Source: an uncultured Methylococcaceae bacterium (GTDB lineage: Bacteria; Pseudomonadota; Gammaproteobacteria; Methylococcales; Methylomonadaceae). From it: a DNA stretch of 62,166 nucleotides. The stretch is from positions 1 through 62,166 of the forward strand of contig CAIPDT010000090.1 in assembly GCA_903863905.1 (NCBI GenBank), given 5' to 3'. The notes under the pieces are model-generated. The model was not told the origin of the DNA. It worked only from the letters and a program-made list of their open reading frames with translations, and searched no databases. Shown piece by piece: positions 17,960-28,520 of this stretch (positions are counted from its first letter, which is position 1; each line of letters begins with the position of its first letter). Position numbers and translations under genes: made by a program.

Positions 17960-20047
17960 TTACGCTTCACCACTCTCTTCTTTTTCGACTTCTTTAATAC
18001 TGAGTCTAACGCGACCTTGACGATCAATTTCAAGGACCTTGACTCTAACAACATCACCCTCATTCAAACGATCACTGACTTTATCAACGCGCTCATCTGA
18101 AATCTGAGAAATGTGCACCAATCCATCCTTACCAGGAAGAATCGTTACAAAAGCACCAAAATCCATCAATCTAACCACTTTACCTTCATACGTTTTACCC
18201 ACTTCAACTTCAGCGGTAATTTCTTCGATCATACGACGTGCTTCTTCTCCAGCCGCTTTATCAACCGAAGCCACCTTAACAACACCGTCGTCGGTTAAAT
18301 CTACGCTAGCACCGGTTTGCTCAGTAATGCTACGAATAGTCGCACCACCTTTACCAATGACTTCACGTATTTTACTTGGATCGATTTTAAAGGTAATAAT
18401 GCGTGGAGCAAAATCAGACATCTCATCACGAGTGCTTGATAAGGCTTTGTTCATTTCTTCTAGGATATGCAAACGACCGTGTTTTGCTTGCTCTAAAGCA
18501 CTTTTCATAATCTCGGCGGTAATACCGTCGATCTTAATATCCATTTGCAACGCAGTAATGCCTATCGCAGAACCCGCTACCTTGAAATCCATATCTCCTA
18601 AGTGATCTTCATCACCCATGATGTCAGATAATACAGCAAAATTATCGCCTTCCTTAATCAAACCCATTGCAATACCTGCAACCGGAGCACTAATAGGCAC
18701 ACCCGCATCCATTAACGCCAAACTACTACCGCACACTGACGCCATGGAACTTGAGCCATTTGATTCTGTAATTTCAGAAACCACACGAATCGTATAAGGA
18801 AACTCATCCATATTTGGTAAAACAGCAGCAACACCACGTTTTGCCAAACGACCATGACCAATCTCACGACGCTTAGGTGAACCTACAAAACCGGTTTCGC
18901 CTACAGAGAATGGAGGAAAATTGTAATGCAACATGAAAGGCTCTTTATATTCACCAGCCAGCGCATCAATAATTTGTGCATCACGTGCTGTACCTAAAGT
19001 TGCAATAACTAAGGCCTGAGTTTCTCCACGTGTAAATAAGGCAGATCCATGCGTTCTAGGCAATACACCCGTTCTAATGGAAATAGGCCTAATCTTATCT
19101 AAAGCACGACCATCAATTCTTTTACCTTCATTAAGAATTGCGTTACGCACGATACGATATTCTAAATGTTCAATGATGCCGCGAATATCTTTCTCGGCAT
19201 AATTTTCTGATAATTTCTCAACGACTGCAGTACGAATTGCTTTTAATTTCTCTTGACGAACTAATTTTTCTGGAACGGTATACGCATCCTTGATACCCGC
19301 TTCAACTTCGTCAGTGACTAATTGAATTAATTCAGCATTAACTTCGGGAGCAACCCACTCCACAACACCTGTACCTGCAGCAGCTGCAAATTCGTTAATG
19401 GCATCAATAGCTGTTTGCATTTGTTCATGACCAAACAACACAGCACCTAACATAATTTCTTCTGATAAGCCACGCGCTTCTGACTCAACCATCAAAACCG
19501 CTTGAGCAGTACCAGCAACCACTAATGTTAATTCTGAATCAAGTAAAGCGGTCGGCGTAGGGTTAAGTATATATGCACCCTCTTTATAACCAACACACGC
19601 TGCACCAACAGGACCATTAAAAGGCAAACCTGAAACAGCCAACGCTGCAGAGGCACCTAACAGAGCAGGTATTTCTGGATCAACATCAGGATTCAAAGAA
19701 ATAACTGTGGCAATAATTTGAACTTCGTTAGTATATCCTTCAGGAAAGAGCGGTCTTATCGGCCGGTCAATCAATCTTGATGTCAAAGTTTCTTTTTCAC
19801 TGGGCCGTCCTTCTCTCTTAAAAAAACCACCCGGTATTTTACCCGCCGCATAAGCTTTTTCTTGATAGTTAACGGTTAATGGAAAAAAATCTCCACCATT
19901 AGCTTCTTTTTTACCAACAACGGTGACTAATAATGAAGTGCCATCGACATCAATCATCACAGCTCCGTCTGCTTGACGCGCTACTTCACCTGTTTCTAAC
20001 GTTACGAGATTATCGCCGAACTGAAATTCTTTCCTAATAGGATTCAC
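17960..20047 (-). CDS. pnp: Polyribonucleotide nucleotidyltransferase (PNPase)
   Basis: 3'-5' phosphorolytic exoribonuclease of the RNA degradosome. The 695-residue protein has two RNase PH-like domains (about 1-215 and 310-545), a KH domain with [19 protein letters not shown] (about 562-580), and a C-terminal S1 domain (about 620-690) with GKTYEGKV and FGAFV. Its long leader contains strong hairpins, including one that could be an RNase III site, as in the autoregulated E. coli pnp. It follows rpsO, the standard order. Confidence 0.97.
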   Translation of the reverse strand: MNPIRKEFQFGDNLVTLETGEVARQADGAVMIDVDGTSLLVTVVGKKEANGGDFFPLTVNYQEKAYAAGKIPGGFFKREGRPSEKETLTSRLIDRPIRPLFPEGYTNEVQIIATVISLNPDVDPEIPALLGASAALAVSGLPFNGPVGAACVGYKEGAYILNPTPTALLDSELTLVVAGTAQAVLMVESEARGLSEEIMLGAVLFGHEQMQTAIDAINEFAAAAGTGVVEWVAPEVNAELIQLVTDEVEAGIKDAYTVPEKLVRQEKLKAIRTAVVEKLSENYAEKDIRGIIEHLEYRIVRNAILNEGKRIDGRALDKIRPISIRTGVLPRTHGSALFTRGETQALVIATLGTARDAQIIDALAGEYKEPFMLHYNFPPFSVGETGFVGSPKRREIGHGRLAKRGVAAVLPNMDEFPYTIRVVSEITESNGSSSMASVCGSSLALMDAGVPISAPVAGIAMGLIKEGDNFAVLSDIMGDEDHLGDMDFKVAGSAIGITALQMDIKIDGITAEIMKSALEQAKHGRLHILEEMNKALSSTRDEMSDFAPRIITFKIDPSKIREVIGKGGATIRSITEQTGASVDLTDDGVVKVASVDKAAGEEARRMIEEITAEVEVGKTYEGKVVRLMDFGAFVTILPGKDGLVHISQISDERVDKVSDRLNEGDVVRVKVLEIDRQGRVRLSIKEVEKEESGEA

Positions 20048-20088
20048 TATAGGGTTCCTTTGTTTAAAGGTTATTTAAAGACTTGTTA

Positions 20089-20110
20089 ACGGATTAATTA
20101 AAAAATCCGT
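20089..20110. other. 7-bp hairpin just upstream of pnp
   Basis: ACGGATT (20089-20095) pairs with AATCCGT (20104-20110) around an 8-base AT-rich loop, 42 bases before the pnp start. It lies in the untranslated leader and may be part of the leader structure discussed with the longer stem at 20171-20210. Confidence 0.4.
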
Positions 20111-20170
20111 CCTACATTTGTACCGTTTTTAGCGAGTACCCAAACTAAAACATAGCAGCAATTAACTGCT

Positions 20171-20210
20171 CACCCTGTGTTTATTCAAAATCATGAATAA
20201 ACACAGGGTG
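20171..20210. promoter_or_regulatory. Perfect 17-bp stem between rpsO and pnp (candidate RNase III site)
   Basis: Bases 20171-20187 are fully complementary to 20194-20210, leaving a 6-base loop. The stem starts 15 bases after the rpsO stop and ends 123 bases before pnp. No U-tract follows on the minus strand, so it does not look like a simple terminator. In E. coli an RNase III-cut stem in the same gap starts PNPase autoregulation. Equivalence here is inferred from position and stem length. Confidence 0.55.
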
Positions 20211-20225
20211 ATAAAGCGATATTTT

Positions 20226-20495
20226 TTACTTACGTAAACCTAAACGCTCAATTAATGAACGGTAACGAGCAAGATCTTTGTTTTTAAGATAATCTAACAA
20301 CTTACGACGTTGATTAACCATACGTAATAAACCACGACGTGAGTGGTTATCTTTTTTATGCGCTGCAAAATGCGGCGTTAAGTGCAAAATATGTGCTGTT
20401 AACAAAGCAACTTGTACTTCAGGTGATCCAGTATCAGTTTCTGATTGACGATAAGCTTCAACAACCGCTTTTTTTTGTTCTGCTGTAAATGGCAT
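20226..20495 (-). CDS. rpsO: 30S ribosomal protein S15
   Basis: Binds 16S rRNA at the central-domain three-way junction early in 30S assembly. The 89 residues match S15 exactly in length, with the motifs [12 protein letters not shown] (22-33) and [23 protein letters not shown] (about 48-70). It has its own leader with hairpins after truB, consistent with separate control of S15 as in other gammaproteobacteria. Confidence 0.98.
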   Translation of the reverse strand: MPFTAEQKKAVVEAYRQSETDTGSPEVQVALLTAHILHLTPHFAAHKKDNHSRRGLLRMVNQRRKLLDYLKNKDLARYRSLIERLGLRK

Positions 20496-20527
20496 TGTTA
20501 ATCCCTAAGATTAAAATATTAAAATAA

Positions 20528-20545
20528 AATCGCCAAAGGGCGATT
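20528..20545 (-). terminator. Hairpin plus T-rich tract upstream of rpsO
   Basis: On the minus strand AATCGCC-CTTT-GGCGATT is followed by TTATTTTAAT. The stem has 7 bp. It sits 33 bases before the rpsO ATG, so it would partly end truB read-through or act in the rpsO leader. Two more small stems (20554-20581 and 20596-20611) occupy the rest of the gap. Confidence 0.5.
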
Positions 20546-20595
20546 GAGTAAACTGATTTCCACGATAGGGTGTAGAAATCAATATTTATAGTAAC

Positions 20596-20611
20596 AACTC
20601 CCAAAGGAGTT
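20596..20611 (-). other. 6-bp hairpin right after truB
   Basis: AACTCC (20596-20601) pairs with GGAGTT (20606-20611) across a 4-base loop, next to the truB stop. There is no strong U-tract. It is probably an mRNA 3'-end structure. Confidence 0.3.
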
Positions 20612-20612
20612 A

Positions 20613-21557
20613 TTACTGAACAGTCATATTAAATAACTTCTTCGGTGCTATTTTACCATCTAATCCCATTTCCCCCAACCCTAAAAAAACTTCCGCATGA
20701 TACATCCTGACAGAACCTTCCAAATGAGTTGAATTTATATCGATGGGATGATGATAAATTGATTGACCATAATGAATAGCCGTCGCCTGCTCATCTGATA
20801 ACTTAACTGAAGGCAAACTCTCTAAAGGCTTATCAACCGCTATTAAAGACGCCAGTAAGGCCTCTTCATCCAACGCAGTTAACTCTTCAATTGTTTTAGC
20901 CTGGCTTATATTAAACTGACCTGCTTCTAATCGACGTAAAGCTTTAACCGTACCACAAGTGCCTAAAGCATGACCAATATCCTCAGCCAAGGAACGTATG
21001 TAGGTTCCTTTAGAACACCATACATCCAATACTATATGATCTGAACCCTCAACAGGCATTACGCCGTCATAAGGCAATAACTTCAAATCAAAAATTGTAA
21101 TACGTCTGGCTTTTCTTTCAACCGTTATTCCTTCTCTAGCCAACTCATAAAGCTTCTTACCTTGATGCTTCAACGCAGAGTACATCGGCGGAATCTGATC
21201 AATTTCACCTGTAAATTGTTGCAAGCAGGCATTTAGATTGTCTAATGTATAGGCAGGAACAGGCTGCTCTGAAATCACTTCCCCTTCAGCATCCCCTGTA
21301 TCAGTCATAACACCTAATTGCACAACAACCTGATAGCGCTTATTATCATCCAACATTAAAGCAGACACTTTAGTCGCTTCGCCGAAACAAAGCGGTAGCA
21401 AACCGGTGGCTAATGGATCTAAACTACCGGTATGCCCCGCTTTATTAGCATTAAATAAGCGCCTTACTTCCTGTAAGGCTTTATTTGAAGAAACCCCCAA
21501 GCGCTTATCTAACAGAATAATGCCATGGACATTAAGCCCAGACTTGCGTTTACTCAT
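20613..21557 (-). CDS. truB: tRNA pseudouridine-55 synthase
   Basis: Makes the universal pseudouridine at tRNA position 55. The catalytic aspartate is Asp47 in GHTGSLDPLATG. Other TruB motifs are ILLDKRLGVSSN (14-25) and the KRYQVVVQLG segment. The C-terminal PUA-like region brings the length to 314. The start overlaps the rbfA stop by 4 bases. Confidence 0.97.
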   Translation of the reverse strand: MSKRKSGLNVHGIILLDKRLGVSSNKALQEVRRLFNANKAGHTGSLDPLATGLLPLCFGEATKVSALMLDDNKRYQVVVQLGVMTDTGDAEGEVISEQPVPAYTLDNLNACLQQFTGEIDQIPPMYSALKHQGKKLYELAREGITVERKARRITIFDLKLLPYDGVMPVEGSDHIVLDVWCSKGTYIRSLAEDIGHALGTCGTVKALRRLEAGQFNISQAKTIEELTALDEEALLASLIAVDKPLESLPSVKLSDEQATAIHYGQSIYHHPIDINSTHLEGSVRMYHAEVFLGLGEMGLDGKIAPKKLFNMTVQ

Positions 21558-21928
21558 TGATCCTTAGGTTCCAAATCACGCGCATCGACTTCACTTAACA
21601 ATTCTGCGACTCGCATACCTTTATCAAAAGAATCATCATAATGAAAACGCAATTCAGAAATATGTCTTAAACGCATTCTTTTAGCCAACTGATGTCGAAT
21701 AACCGGCGATAATTCGTTCAATAACTTAACATTAGCCTTCTTACCTTGCTCATCAACATTCAGTACAGTGACATATACTTTAGCGACAGCCAGGTCTTTA
21801 GTGACCTCAACTTCGTTAATGGTAATAAAACCTAGCCTAGAATCATCGATATCACGCTGCAAAATTAAAGATAACTCTTTTTGCATTTGCGATGAAACTC
21901 GAGCATTACGACCAAACTCTTTTGCCAT
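21554..21928 (-). CDS. rbfA: 30S ribosome-binding factor RbfA
   Basis: Small KH-fold assembly factor needed for 16S rRNA maturation and cold adaptation. The 124-residue length and motifs RVSSQMQKELSLILQ (10-24), the VTKDL strand and RMRLRHISELRFHYDDSFDKG are diagnostic. It lies between infB (4-base gap) and truB (4-base overlap). Confidence 0.96.
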   Translation of the reverse strand: MAKEFGRNARVSSQMQKELSLILQRDIDDSRLGFITINEVEVTKDLAVAKVYVTVLNVDEQGKKANVKLLNELSPVIRHQLAKRMRLRHISELRFHYDDSFDKGMRVAELLSEVDARDLEPKDQ

Positions 21929-21932
21929 TAGC

Positions 21933-24662
21933 TTACAGTTCCCGCTTAATTTCTATACGCTCAAATACTTCGATTTGATCGCCTGGGCGGACATCATTGT
22001 AATTTTTTACACCGATACCACATTCCATGCCCATTTTAACTTCAGCCGCATCATCTTTAAATCGACGTAAAGATTCCAACTGACCTTCGTAAATAACCAC
22101 GTTTTCACGCAATACCCGAATAGGTAAGTTTCTCTTAACAAAGCCATCAATAACCATACAGCCTGCAACCGCACCAAACTTAGGTGATTTGAACACATCA
22201 CGTACTTCAGCAAGACCCACAATTTGTTCTTTAATTTCAGGAGCCAACATACCACTAATGGCTTTTTTAACTTCATCAATCGCATCGTAGATAACGCTAT
22301 AGTAATGAAGATCAATATTCTTCTCTTCAATTAACTTTCTAGCGGTTGCATCTGCACGAACGTTGAAACCAATTAAAATAGCGCCAGAAGCTAACGCCAA
22401 GTTAGCATCACCTTCATTAATACCACCCACACCACCGAAGACGACTTTTACTTCAACTTCATCATTGGATAAGGCAACTAACGAACCACGCAAGGCTTCT
22501 AAACTGCCTTGTACGTCGGTTTTAATAACAAGATTAACACTGGCTAACTCACCGGTTGCCATTCTTGAGAATACTTCATCCAACTTAGACGCTTGCTGAG
22601 CAGCATGCTTCGTAAAGCGTTTACGATCTTCACGATGTTTAGCCAAATCTTTAGCAATACGTTCGTTTTGCACCACTAAGAATTCATCACCCGCATTTGG
22701 AGTGCCTGATAAACCTAAAATTTCAACCGGCACACAAGGCCCTGCTTCTTTAATAGCTTTACCATTTTCATTAAACATAGCACGAACACGACCGTATTCT
22801 TGACCACATAAAACCATCTGACCGTTTTCTAACGTTCCTCTCTGAATCATCACTGTCGCAACCGCACCACGACCTTTATCCAGTCTAGATTCGATAACCA
22901 ATCCTGATGCAGCGCCTTCAATAGGTGCCGTTAACTCTAGGATTTCAGTTTGAACAATCAATGCTTCAATTAACTCATCAATTCCTTGACCTGTTTTAGC
23001 AGAAATATTAAGAAACTGAACATCACCGCCCCACTCTTCTGCCAGTACATTAATCACCGACAACTCTTGCATTACTTTTTCAGGATTTGCATCCGGCTTA
23101 TCAATTTTATTGATAGCAACAATAATAGGCACATTAGCTGCTTTTGCATGCTCAACAGCTTCTTTAGTTTGTGGCATCACACCATCATCTGCCGCAACCA
23201 CCACAATAACAACGTCAGTTATATCAGCACCACGCGCTCTCATGGCTGTAAAAGCAGCATGGCCCGGAGTATCTAAAAAGGTCACAGAACCGTGATCCGT
23301 TTTAACTTGATAAGCACCAATATGCTGAGTAATACCGCCCGCTTCACCTGCGGCCACACGGGTTTTACGAATATAATCTAACAAAGAAGTTTTACCATGG
23401 TCAACGTGACCCATAATAGTGACAATCGGCGCACGCGGCATTTCAATGCGAGTATCTTCGATTTGAGCTTCAGCCAACATTTCTTGCTCAAGATCATCAT
23501 CACTTTGCATAATCGCTTTATGACCCATTTCTTCAACCAAGATCACCGCTGTTTCTTGATCGATGCTTTGGTTAATGGTGGCCATAATGCCAAGCTTCAT
23601 TAAATGTTTGATCACTAATGCCGCTTTAACACTCATTTTTTGAGCCAAATCAGAGACAATAATCATTTCAGGTATCGTCACCTCATGCACAATTGGTGCA
23701 ACAGGCATTTCAAACTGATGCTTTCCATCTGATTTAACGTGATTACGTTGATTCTGCTTGCCTTTTTTCTTACCTTTTCGAGCCTCTTTTCCAGAGGGTC
23801 GAGGCGAGGTTTCATCTTGTTTTTTTCTATGTAAAGTTTCTTGTTTCACAGCCGCCTGTTGTCTTACTTTGTCAGCATTTTTTCTAATAGACTCTTCAAG
23901 TCTGCTTTCTTTTTCTTGCTGTTTTTTTCTGGCGTCTTCAGCTTCTTTAGTTTTAATAGACTTTTCCTGCTTAATTTTCTTTTCTTCTTTAACTTTTAAA
24001 GCTTCAAATTTGGCTTCAGACACAACCGCATCCACTGTATCAAGATCTAAGTCACCCTCTAAATCAAGGACTCGTCTATCATCAACGGCTTCAGCTTCAG
24101 CTTCGGCTTCAACTTTAACCTCAGCAACAACCTCGGACTGTGATTCAGTTTGTGGACCTGATTTAACTGCAGCAACCTTATCTTCAACTATCGGTGCGAC
24201 AATCTCTGGAATCACCTGTTCAACTGGCTCTTTATTATTTTCAGCCACAACATCAGTAGATGACTCCAAACTTAAATTTGACTCTTCTGTGGGTGTATTT
24301 GTCAGAGGCTTAACGACCTCTTCTATTTTTTGCTTTTGCTCTTGATCTTCACGCTTAATGTAAGTTTTTTTCTTACGAACTTCAACACTAATTGTTTTAG
24401 TCGAACTACCCGGCACACTCGCTTGCTTAATTTCAGTGACTTTTCTGCGCTCAAGAGTTACTCGGCGTGGCGAATTAGATGCTTCACCATCTGCTTTACC
24501 ATGACGTTTACGCAAATGCGCAAGCAATTGCATCTTTTCATCTTCATTTATGAAATCGTCAGGCGTAGTTGCTGATAAACCTGCCTCTTTTAACTGCTCT
24601 AATAATCGTTCCAAAGGAATTTTTACTATCTCTGCCAATTGTCGTACTGTTTTATCGCTCAT
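21933..24662 (-). CDS. infB: Translation initiation factor IF-2
   Basis: GTPase that brings initiator fMet-tRNA to the ribosome. The 909-residue protein begins with the IF2 N-terminal fold (residues 1-52), then a long Glu/Lys-rich linker (about 60-310) with an EAEAEAEA run. The G domain carries [21 protein letters not shown] and NKID. Domains II-IV complete the C-terminus. The acidic, repetitive linker creates long open frames on the opposite strand that are not genes. It is in an operon with the initiator tRNA gene. Confidence 0.97.
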   Translation of the reverse strand: MSDKTVRQLAEIVKIPLERLLEQLKEAGLSATTPDDFINEDEKMQLLAHLRKRHGKADGEASNSPRRVTLERRKVTEIKQASVPGSSTKTISVEVRKKKTYIKREDQEQKQKIEEVVKPLTNTPTEESNLSLESSTDVVAENNKEPVEQVIPEIVAPIVEDKVAAVKSGPQTESQSEVVAEVKVEAEAEAEAVDDRRVLDLEGDLDLDTVDAVVSEAKFEALKVKEEKKIKQEKSIKTKEAEDARKKQQEKESRLEESIRKNADKVRQQAAVKQETLHRKKQDETSPRPSGKEARKGKKKGKQNQRNHVKSDGKHQFEMPVAPIVHEVTIPEMIIVSDLAQKMSVKAALVIKHLMKLGIMATINQSIDQETAVILVEEMGHKAIMQSDDDLEQEMLAEAQIEDTRIEMPRAPIVTIMGHVDHGKTSLLDYIRKTRVAAGEAGGITQHIGAYQVKTDHGSVTFLDTPGHAAFTAMRARGADITDVVIVVVAADDGVMPQTKEAVEHAKAANVPIIVAINKIDKPDANPEKVMQELSVINVLAEEWGGDVQFLNISAKTGQGIDELIEALIVQTEILELTAPIEGAASGLVIESRLDKGRGAVATVMIQRGTLENGQMVLCGQEYGRVRAMFNENGKAIKEAGPCVPVEILGLSGTPNAGDEFLVVQNERIAKDLAKHREDRKRFTKHAAQQASKLDEVFSRMATGELASVNLVIKTDVQGSLEALRGSLVALSNDEVEVKVVFGGVGGINEGDANLALASGAILIGFNVRADATARKLIEEKNIDLHYYSVIYDAIDEVKKAISGMLAPEIKEQIVGLAEVRDVFKSPKFGAVAGCMVIDGFVKRNLPIRVLRENVVIYEGQLESLRRFKDDAAEVKMGMECGIGVKNYNDVRPGDQIEVFERIEIKREL

Positions 24663-24692
24663 TTTATACCCCTTAATTACTCGCTATGTGCC

Positions 24693-26192
24693 TTAAGCAA
24701 ACCAAGGCTCACGCGCCTTCATAATTAACTTTGCCGCCCGCTCTTCATCAATACCTGAAAACTTAAGCAAATCATCAACTGATTGTTCTGCTAATTCATC
24801 CATCGTAATAATACCCTGACCTGCTAATTCATAAGCTAAATCTGTATCCATACCTTCCATTTCAAGTAAATCCTGTGCTGGCTCGGCTGAATCAATTTTT
24901 TCTTCAAATGCAATAGCACTAATTAACAAGGCATCTTTTGCACGACCTCTTAATTCATTCACCAAATCTTCATCAAAGCCTTCAATTTCGAGCATTTCAC
25001 TGACTGGAACATACGCAATCTCTTCTACACTGATAAAACCTTCTTCAGCTAAGATTAAAGCAATATCCTCATCAACATCTAATTGATCAATAAATAGTTG
25101 CTTGATTTTGCTAACTTGATCTTCAGCGCTCTTTTCTGCTTTAGACGCATCAATAACATTCAATTCCCAACCCGTTAATTGACTGGCCAAGCGCACATTT
25201 TGACCGCCTCGACCTATCGCTTGAGACAAATTATCAGAGCTAACCGCTAAATCCATACTATGCTTATCTTCATCAACCACAATCGACTGAATTTCAGCCG
25301 GTGACATCGCATTAATAACAAACTGCGCTTCACTTGGATTCCATAAGATAATATCGACTCGCTCACCCGCTAATTCATTTGTTACCGACTGAACTCTTGA
25401 GCCACGCATACCCACGCAAGCGCCAACAGGATCAAGACGCGGATCATTGCTTTTCACCGCTAATTTAGATCTTGAACCAGGATCTCTTGAGGCACCCATG
25501 ACAGTAATTGAACCTTCACCGACCTCAGGCACTTCTAAACGAAACAGGGCGATTAACAACTCAGGCGCCGTTCGACTCACAAACAATTGTGGACCGCGTG
25601 GTTCAGAGCGCACATCTTTTAAATACCCTCTCACTCGATCACCAATACGAATGGCTTCACGGGGAATCATATCTTCTTTAGCAATATACGCTTCAATATG
25701 CCCACCCAAATCTAAATAAAGACTGCCTTTTTCGATACGCTTAACAACACCGGTAATTAACTCACCAATGCGATTTTTATAAGCATCAACGACTTTACTA
25801 CGTTCGGCTTCTCTGACTTTATGAATAATGACTTGTTTAGCTGTTTGAGCCGCAATACGACCAAAATCAACCGATTCAATTTCTTCTTCAACCACACTAC
25901 CGATCTGAGCGCCTGGATCATCCAAAAGCGCAACTTCTAATAATACTTGTGTGGTAGGTGACTCCACATCGCCAGCACAGGCCGGATTAGCATCAACGAC
26001 ATCCCATTGACGATAAGTGACATAATCTCCTGTTTTTCTGTCGATGGCAACACGCGCCTTAATGATATTTGCGTGTCGTTTAATAGTCGCGGCTTCTAAT
26101 GCTGACTCAATCGCTTCGAAAACAATTTCCTTATCAATTTCTCTCTCATTAGAAAAAACGTCAACTACCAACAAAATTTCTTTATTTGCCAC
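24693..26192 (-). CDS. nusA: Transcription termination/antitermination factor NusA
   Basis: Binds RNA polymerase and controls pausing, termination and antitermination. Domains in order: N-terminal RNAP-binding region, S1 domain (about 130-200), two KH domains (with [15 protein letters not shown] and [16 protein letters not shown]), then two C-terminal acidic repeats. The start was set to GTG at 26192, 5 bases after a near-perfect AAAGGAGG. It gives 499 residues beginning [10 protein letters not shown], as in other NusA proteins. A longer frame from a TTG at 26210 would place the ribosome site inside the coding region. It overlaps rimP by 11 bases. Confidence 0.96.
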   Translation of the reverse strand: MANKEILLVVDVFSNEREIDKEIVFEAIESALEAATIKRHANIIKARVAIDRKTGDYVTYRQWDVVDANPACAGDVESPTTQVLLEVALLDDPGAQIGSVVEEEIESVDFGRIAAQTAKQVIIHKVREAERSKVVDAYKNRIGELITGVVKRIEKGSLYLDLGGHIEAYIAKEDMIPREAIRIGDRVRGYLKDVRSEPRGPQLFVSRTAPELLIALFRLEVPEVGEGSITVMGASRDPGSRSKLAVKSNDPRLDPVGACVGMRGSRVQSVTNELAGERVDIILWNPSEAQFVINAMSPAEIQSIVVDEDKHSMDLAVSSDNLSQAIGRGGQNVRLASQLTGWELNVIDASKAEKSAEDQVSKIKQLFIDQLDVDEDIALILAEEGFISVEEIAYVPVSEMLEIEGFDEDLVNELRGRAKDALLISAIAFEEKIDSAEPAQDLLEMEGMDTDLAYELAGQGIITMDELAEQSVDDLLKFSGIDEERAAKLIMKAREPWFA

Positions 26193-26667
26193 CTCGGCCT
26201 CCTTTTTCAATCGAGTATTCTGGTATTAAGCGCGCCTTACTCATCGCGTCAAAAGATACCTCATAATTCTGTTCATTTTCTTGCAAGGTAATCATATCGC
26301 CTTCAACCTTGGTAATAAGACCGGTAATTTTCCTTCTACCATCAATCGCTTTAAATAAATTAACTAAAGCCGTGCTGCCAATATATCTCTCAAATTGACT
26401 GACCTTAAAGAAGGGTCTATCTGCACCAGGTGACGAAACCTCTAATTGATAATTACCTTGTATAGGATCTTCCACATCCAAAACGCCACTCACTTGATGA
26501 CTGACTTTTGTACAATCCTCAACCAAAACTCCATTTTCACTGTCTATATAAATTCTTAATAAGCCATGTCTTGGATGTGGGTTATAGTCAATACCAACAC
26601 ACTCATAACCTAAACCTTCTACAATGGGCTCGATTAAGTTAAGCAAATGCTCGGGAGCCTGTTTCAT
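26182..26667 (-). CDS. rimP: Ribosome maturation factor RimP
   Basis: Assists 30S subunit maturation. From the ATG at 26667 the protein is 161 residues, with the RimP motifs GYECVGIDY (about 19-27), LRIYID and [14 protein letters not shown]. The start has AGGAAACC just upstream. A longer frame to 26724 exists only because an intrinsic terminator lies there, so the extension is not coding. The gene opens the protein-coding part of the nusA-infB operon. Confidence 0.94.
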   Translation of the reverse strand: MKQAPEHLLNLIEPIVEGLGYECVGIDYNPHPRHGLLRIYIDSENGVLVEDCTKVSHQVSGVLDVEDPIQGNYQLEVSSPGADRPFFKVSQFERYIGSTALVNLFKAIDGRRKITGLITKVEGDMITLQENEQNYEVSFDAMSKARLIPEYSIEKGGRGGK

Positions 26668-26689
26668 GGTTTCCTCACTTATTTTCGCA

Positions 26690-26714
26690 CAAAAAAAAAG
26701 AGCCAAAGGCTCTT
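26690..26714 (-). terminator. Second intrinsic terminator between tRNA-fMet and rimP
   Basis: On the minus strand AAGAGCC-TTT-GGCTCTT is followed by a run of T residues. It stands 23 bases before the rimP ATG. Because of its position, read-through here would set rimP-nusA-infB expression. Confidence 0.85.
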
Positions 26715-26758
26715 CCATTAACAATCAAATTTTAAGCTCCCACAAACCGAAGCCCAGA

Positions 26759-26786
26759 AAATAAAAAACCCCAAAAAGGGGTTCTA
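26759..26786 (-). terminator. Intrinsic terminator after tRNA-fMet
   Basis: On the minus strand AACCCC-TTTTT-GGGGTT is followed by TTTTATTTT. It comes a few bases after the tRNA CCA end. With the element at 26690-26714 it makes a tandem terminator. Confidence 0.88.
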
Positions 26787-26791
26787 AAATA

Positions 26792-26868
<77 letters not shown>

Positions 26869-26881
26869 ATTGATTTAAGAT

Positions 26882-26909
26882 ATTATAAAGACTTCTACAG
26901 ATTAAGCAA
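26882..26909 (-). promoter_or_regulatory. Sigma-70 promoter of tRNA-fMet / rimP operon
   Basis: On the minus strand TTGCTT (26909-26904) and a perfect TATAAT (26887-26882) are 16 bases apart. The predicted start is near 26875, about 6 bases before the tRNA. The rest of 26869-27003 holds no gene. Confidence 0.75.
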
Positions 26910-27003
26910 GCTTTAATTTAATATTTATTAAAATAGATAACTGGACCTTAATAAACTACCGTTTTATAGCCCGTCATAACTCGCTCAATCCACTAAACCT
27001 CGG

Positions 27004-27234
27004 TTATTCTCTGATCAGAGTAATAGTCTCAGCACGATTAACAATAGAAATAAATACCTTACCTTCTAAAGCCAACCAACCAATACCGCGTTGAACCCAC
27101 TTATCTTCTATCTGAAGCACCTTAACCATCTTAGAGACGCCATAAGATTCATTTTGATCTAAAAACGCCCAGATTTTACCTGCTGTAGAACCCACCATTT
27201 CACTAACATCATCCACTTTAGCCACTTTAACCAC
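27004..27234 (-). CDS. Small winged helix-turn-helix protein (DUF2582 type)
   Basis: A 76-residue soluble protein. STAGKIWAFLDQNESYGVS (16-34) followed by the recognition-like helix and GIGWLALEGKVFI (50-63) matches the small winged-helix DUF2582/PF10771 family. DNA binding is likely but its target is unknown. It follows lysC on the same strand by 41 bases, in the position where csrA is found in related gammaproteobacteria. Confidence 0.7.
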   Translation of the reverse strand: MVKVAKVDDVSEMVGSTAGKIWAFLDQNESYGVSKMVKVLQIEDKWVQRGIGWLALEGKVFISIVNRAETITLIRE

Positions 27235-27275
27235 CTTCCTTAATTAAATCATCTATTAAAATCAATGAAGCGACC

Positions 27276-28505
27276 TTAAGCCGCCTCGATTACTTGATCC
27301 AATTCAAATGCGGCATGTAATGCTCGCACAGCTAGTTCCAAATATTTCTCATCGACTACCACTGAAATTTTAATTTCAGAGGTAGCAATCATCCGAATAT
27401 TAATCCCTTCAGACGCCAACGCTTTAAACATCGTACTGGCAATACCCGCATGTGAACGCATGCCAACACCTACAATTGATACTTTTACAATCGCGTTATC
27501 ACCGGTTACTTTTCTTGCGCCTAATGCCGCACAAGACTCTTCTAATATCGTTTTTGCACGCAGATAATCATTACGATGCACGGTAAACGTAAAATCAGTG
27601 GTCGCATCATCCGCAATATTTTGCACGATCATATCCACTTCGATATTGGCATCGGCAATGGGGCCTAAAATCTTATAAGCCACACCCGGTAAATCAGGTA
27701 CACCGGTAATCGTTAACTTTGCTTCGTCTCGATTAAAAGCAATTCCTGAAATTAAAGCACTTTCCATTTGTGATTCCTCATAGGTAATAAGTGTGCCACA
27801 CCCTTCTTCAAAGGATGACAATACCCGTAAAGCTACGTTATATTTACCGGCAAACTCTACTGATCTAATTTGTAACACTTTTGAACCTAAGCTGGCCATT
27901 TCCAGCATCTCTTCAAAAGTAATATGATTAAGCCGACGGGCTTTAGGTTCTACTCTAGGATCGGTGGTATAAACCCCATCCACATCCGTATAAATATGGC
28001 ATTCATCTGCCTTTAAAGCGGCGGCTAAGGCAACGGCCGTGGTATCCGAACCACCACGCCCTAACGTAGTAATATTGCCATGCTCATCAACACCTTGAAA
28101 ACCAGCAACCACCACTACTTTACCGGCATCCAGATCCGCCCGCATTTTAATATCGTCAATCGCTTTAATTCGCGCTTTAGTATAAGTGCTATCGGTTAAA
28201 ATTTTAACTTGACCGCCCGTATACGAAACGGCCTCACAGCCTATTTCATGTAAAGCCATGCTCAATAAAGCGACAGTCACTTGCTCACCCGTCGAAATTA
28301 ACACATCCATTTCACGCTCAGTCGGCTGCGCTTGCATTTCTTTTGCTAACGCAATTAAGCGATTAGTTTCACCACTCATCGCCGACAAAACCACCACGAT
28401 TTGATCGCCTTGCGCCTGCGCTTTCTTTACTTTTTCGGCCACCGATTTAATTCGTTCAACCGAACCTACCGAGGTACCACCAAACTTATATACATATAAT
28501 GCCAT
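27276..28505 (-). CDS. lysC: Aspartate kinase
   Basis: Phosphorylates aspartate, the first step to lysine, threonine, methionine and diaminopimelate. The kinase domain has KFGGTSV (7-13) and the TLGRGGSDTTA segment (about 147-157). Two C-terminal ACT domains (about 265-405) should bind allosteric amino acids. The 409-residue length fits the Pseudomonas-type single aspartokinase. It is 15 bases from alaS, and no lysine riboswitch fits in that gap, so control is probably allosteric. Confidence 0.96.
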   Translation of the reverse strand: MALYVYKFGGTSVGSVERIKSVAEKVKKAQAQGDQIVVVLSAMSGETNRLIALAKEMQAQPTEREMDVLISTGEQVTVALLSMALHEIGCEAVSYTGGQVKILTDSTYTKARIKAIDDIKMRADLDAGKVVVVAGFQGVDEHGNITTLGRGGSDTTAVALAAALKADECHIYTDVDGVYTTDPRVEPKARRLNHITFEEMLEMASLGSKVLQIRSVEFAGKYNVALRVLSSFEEGCGTLITYEESQMESALISGIAFNRDEAKLTITGVPDLPGVAYKILGPIADANIEVDMIVQNIADDATTDFTFTVHRNDYLRAKTILEESCAALGARKVTGDNAIVKVSIVGVGMRSHAGIASTMFKALASEGINIRMIATSEIKISVVVDEKYLELAVRALHAAFELDQVIEAA

Positions 28506-28520
28506 TCAAAAAACCTTTTA

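Noticed and set aside
18111-18605. 164-codon plus-strand frame inside pnp
   Set aside because: Antisense to conserved PNPase KH/S1 coding sequence, without a ribosome site or family signature.
23758-24345. 195-codon plus-strand frame inside infB
   Set aside because: It is the antisense of the Glu/Lys-rich IF2 linker, giving Ser/Phe/Leu-rich nonsense; a shadow of a biased coding region.
26668-26724. N-terminal extension of rimP
   Set aside because: The extension is the reading of an intrinsic terminator; the conserved RimP start has its own ribosome site at 26667.
28506-28520. Possible lysine riboswitch before lysC
   Set aside because: Only 15 bases separate alaS and lysC, far too short for the riboswitch.
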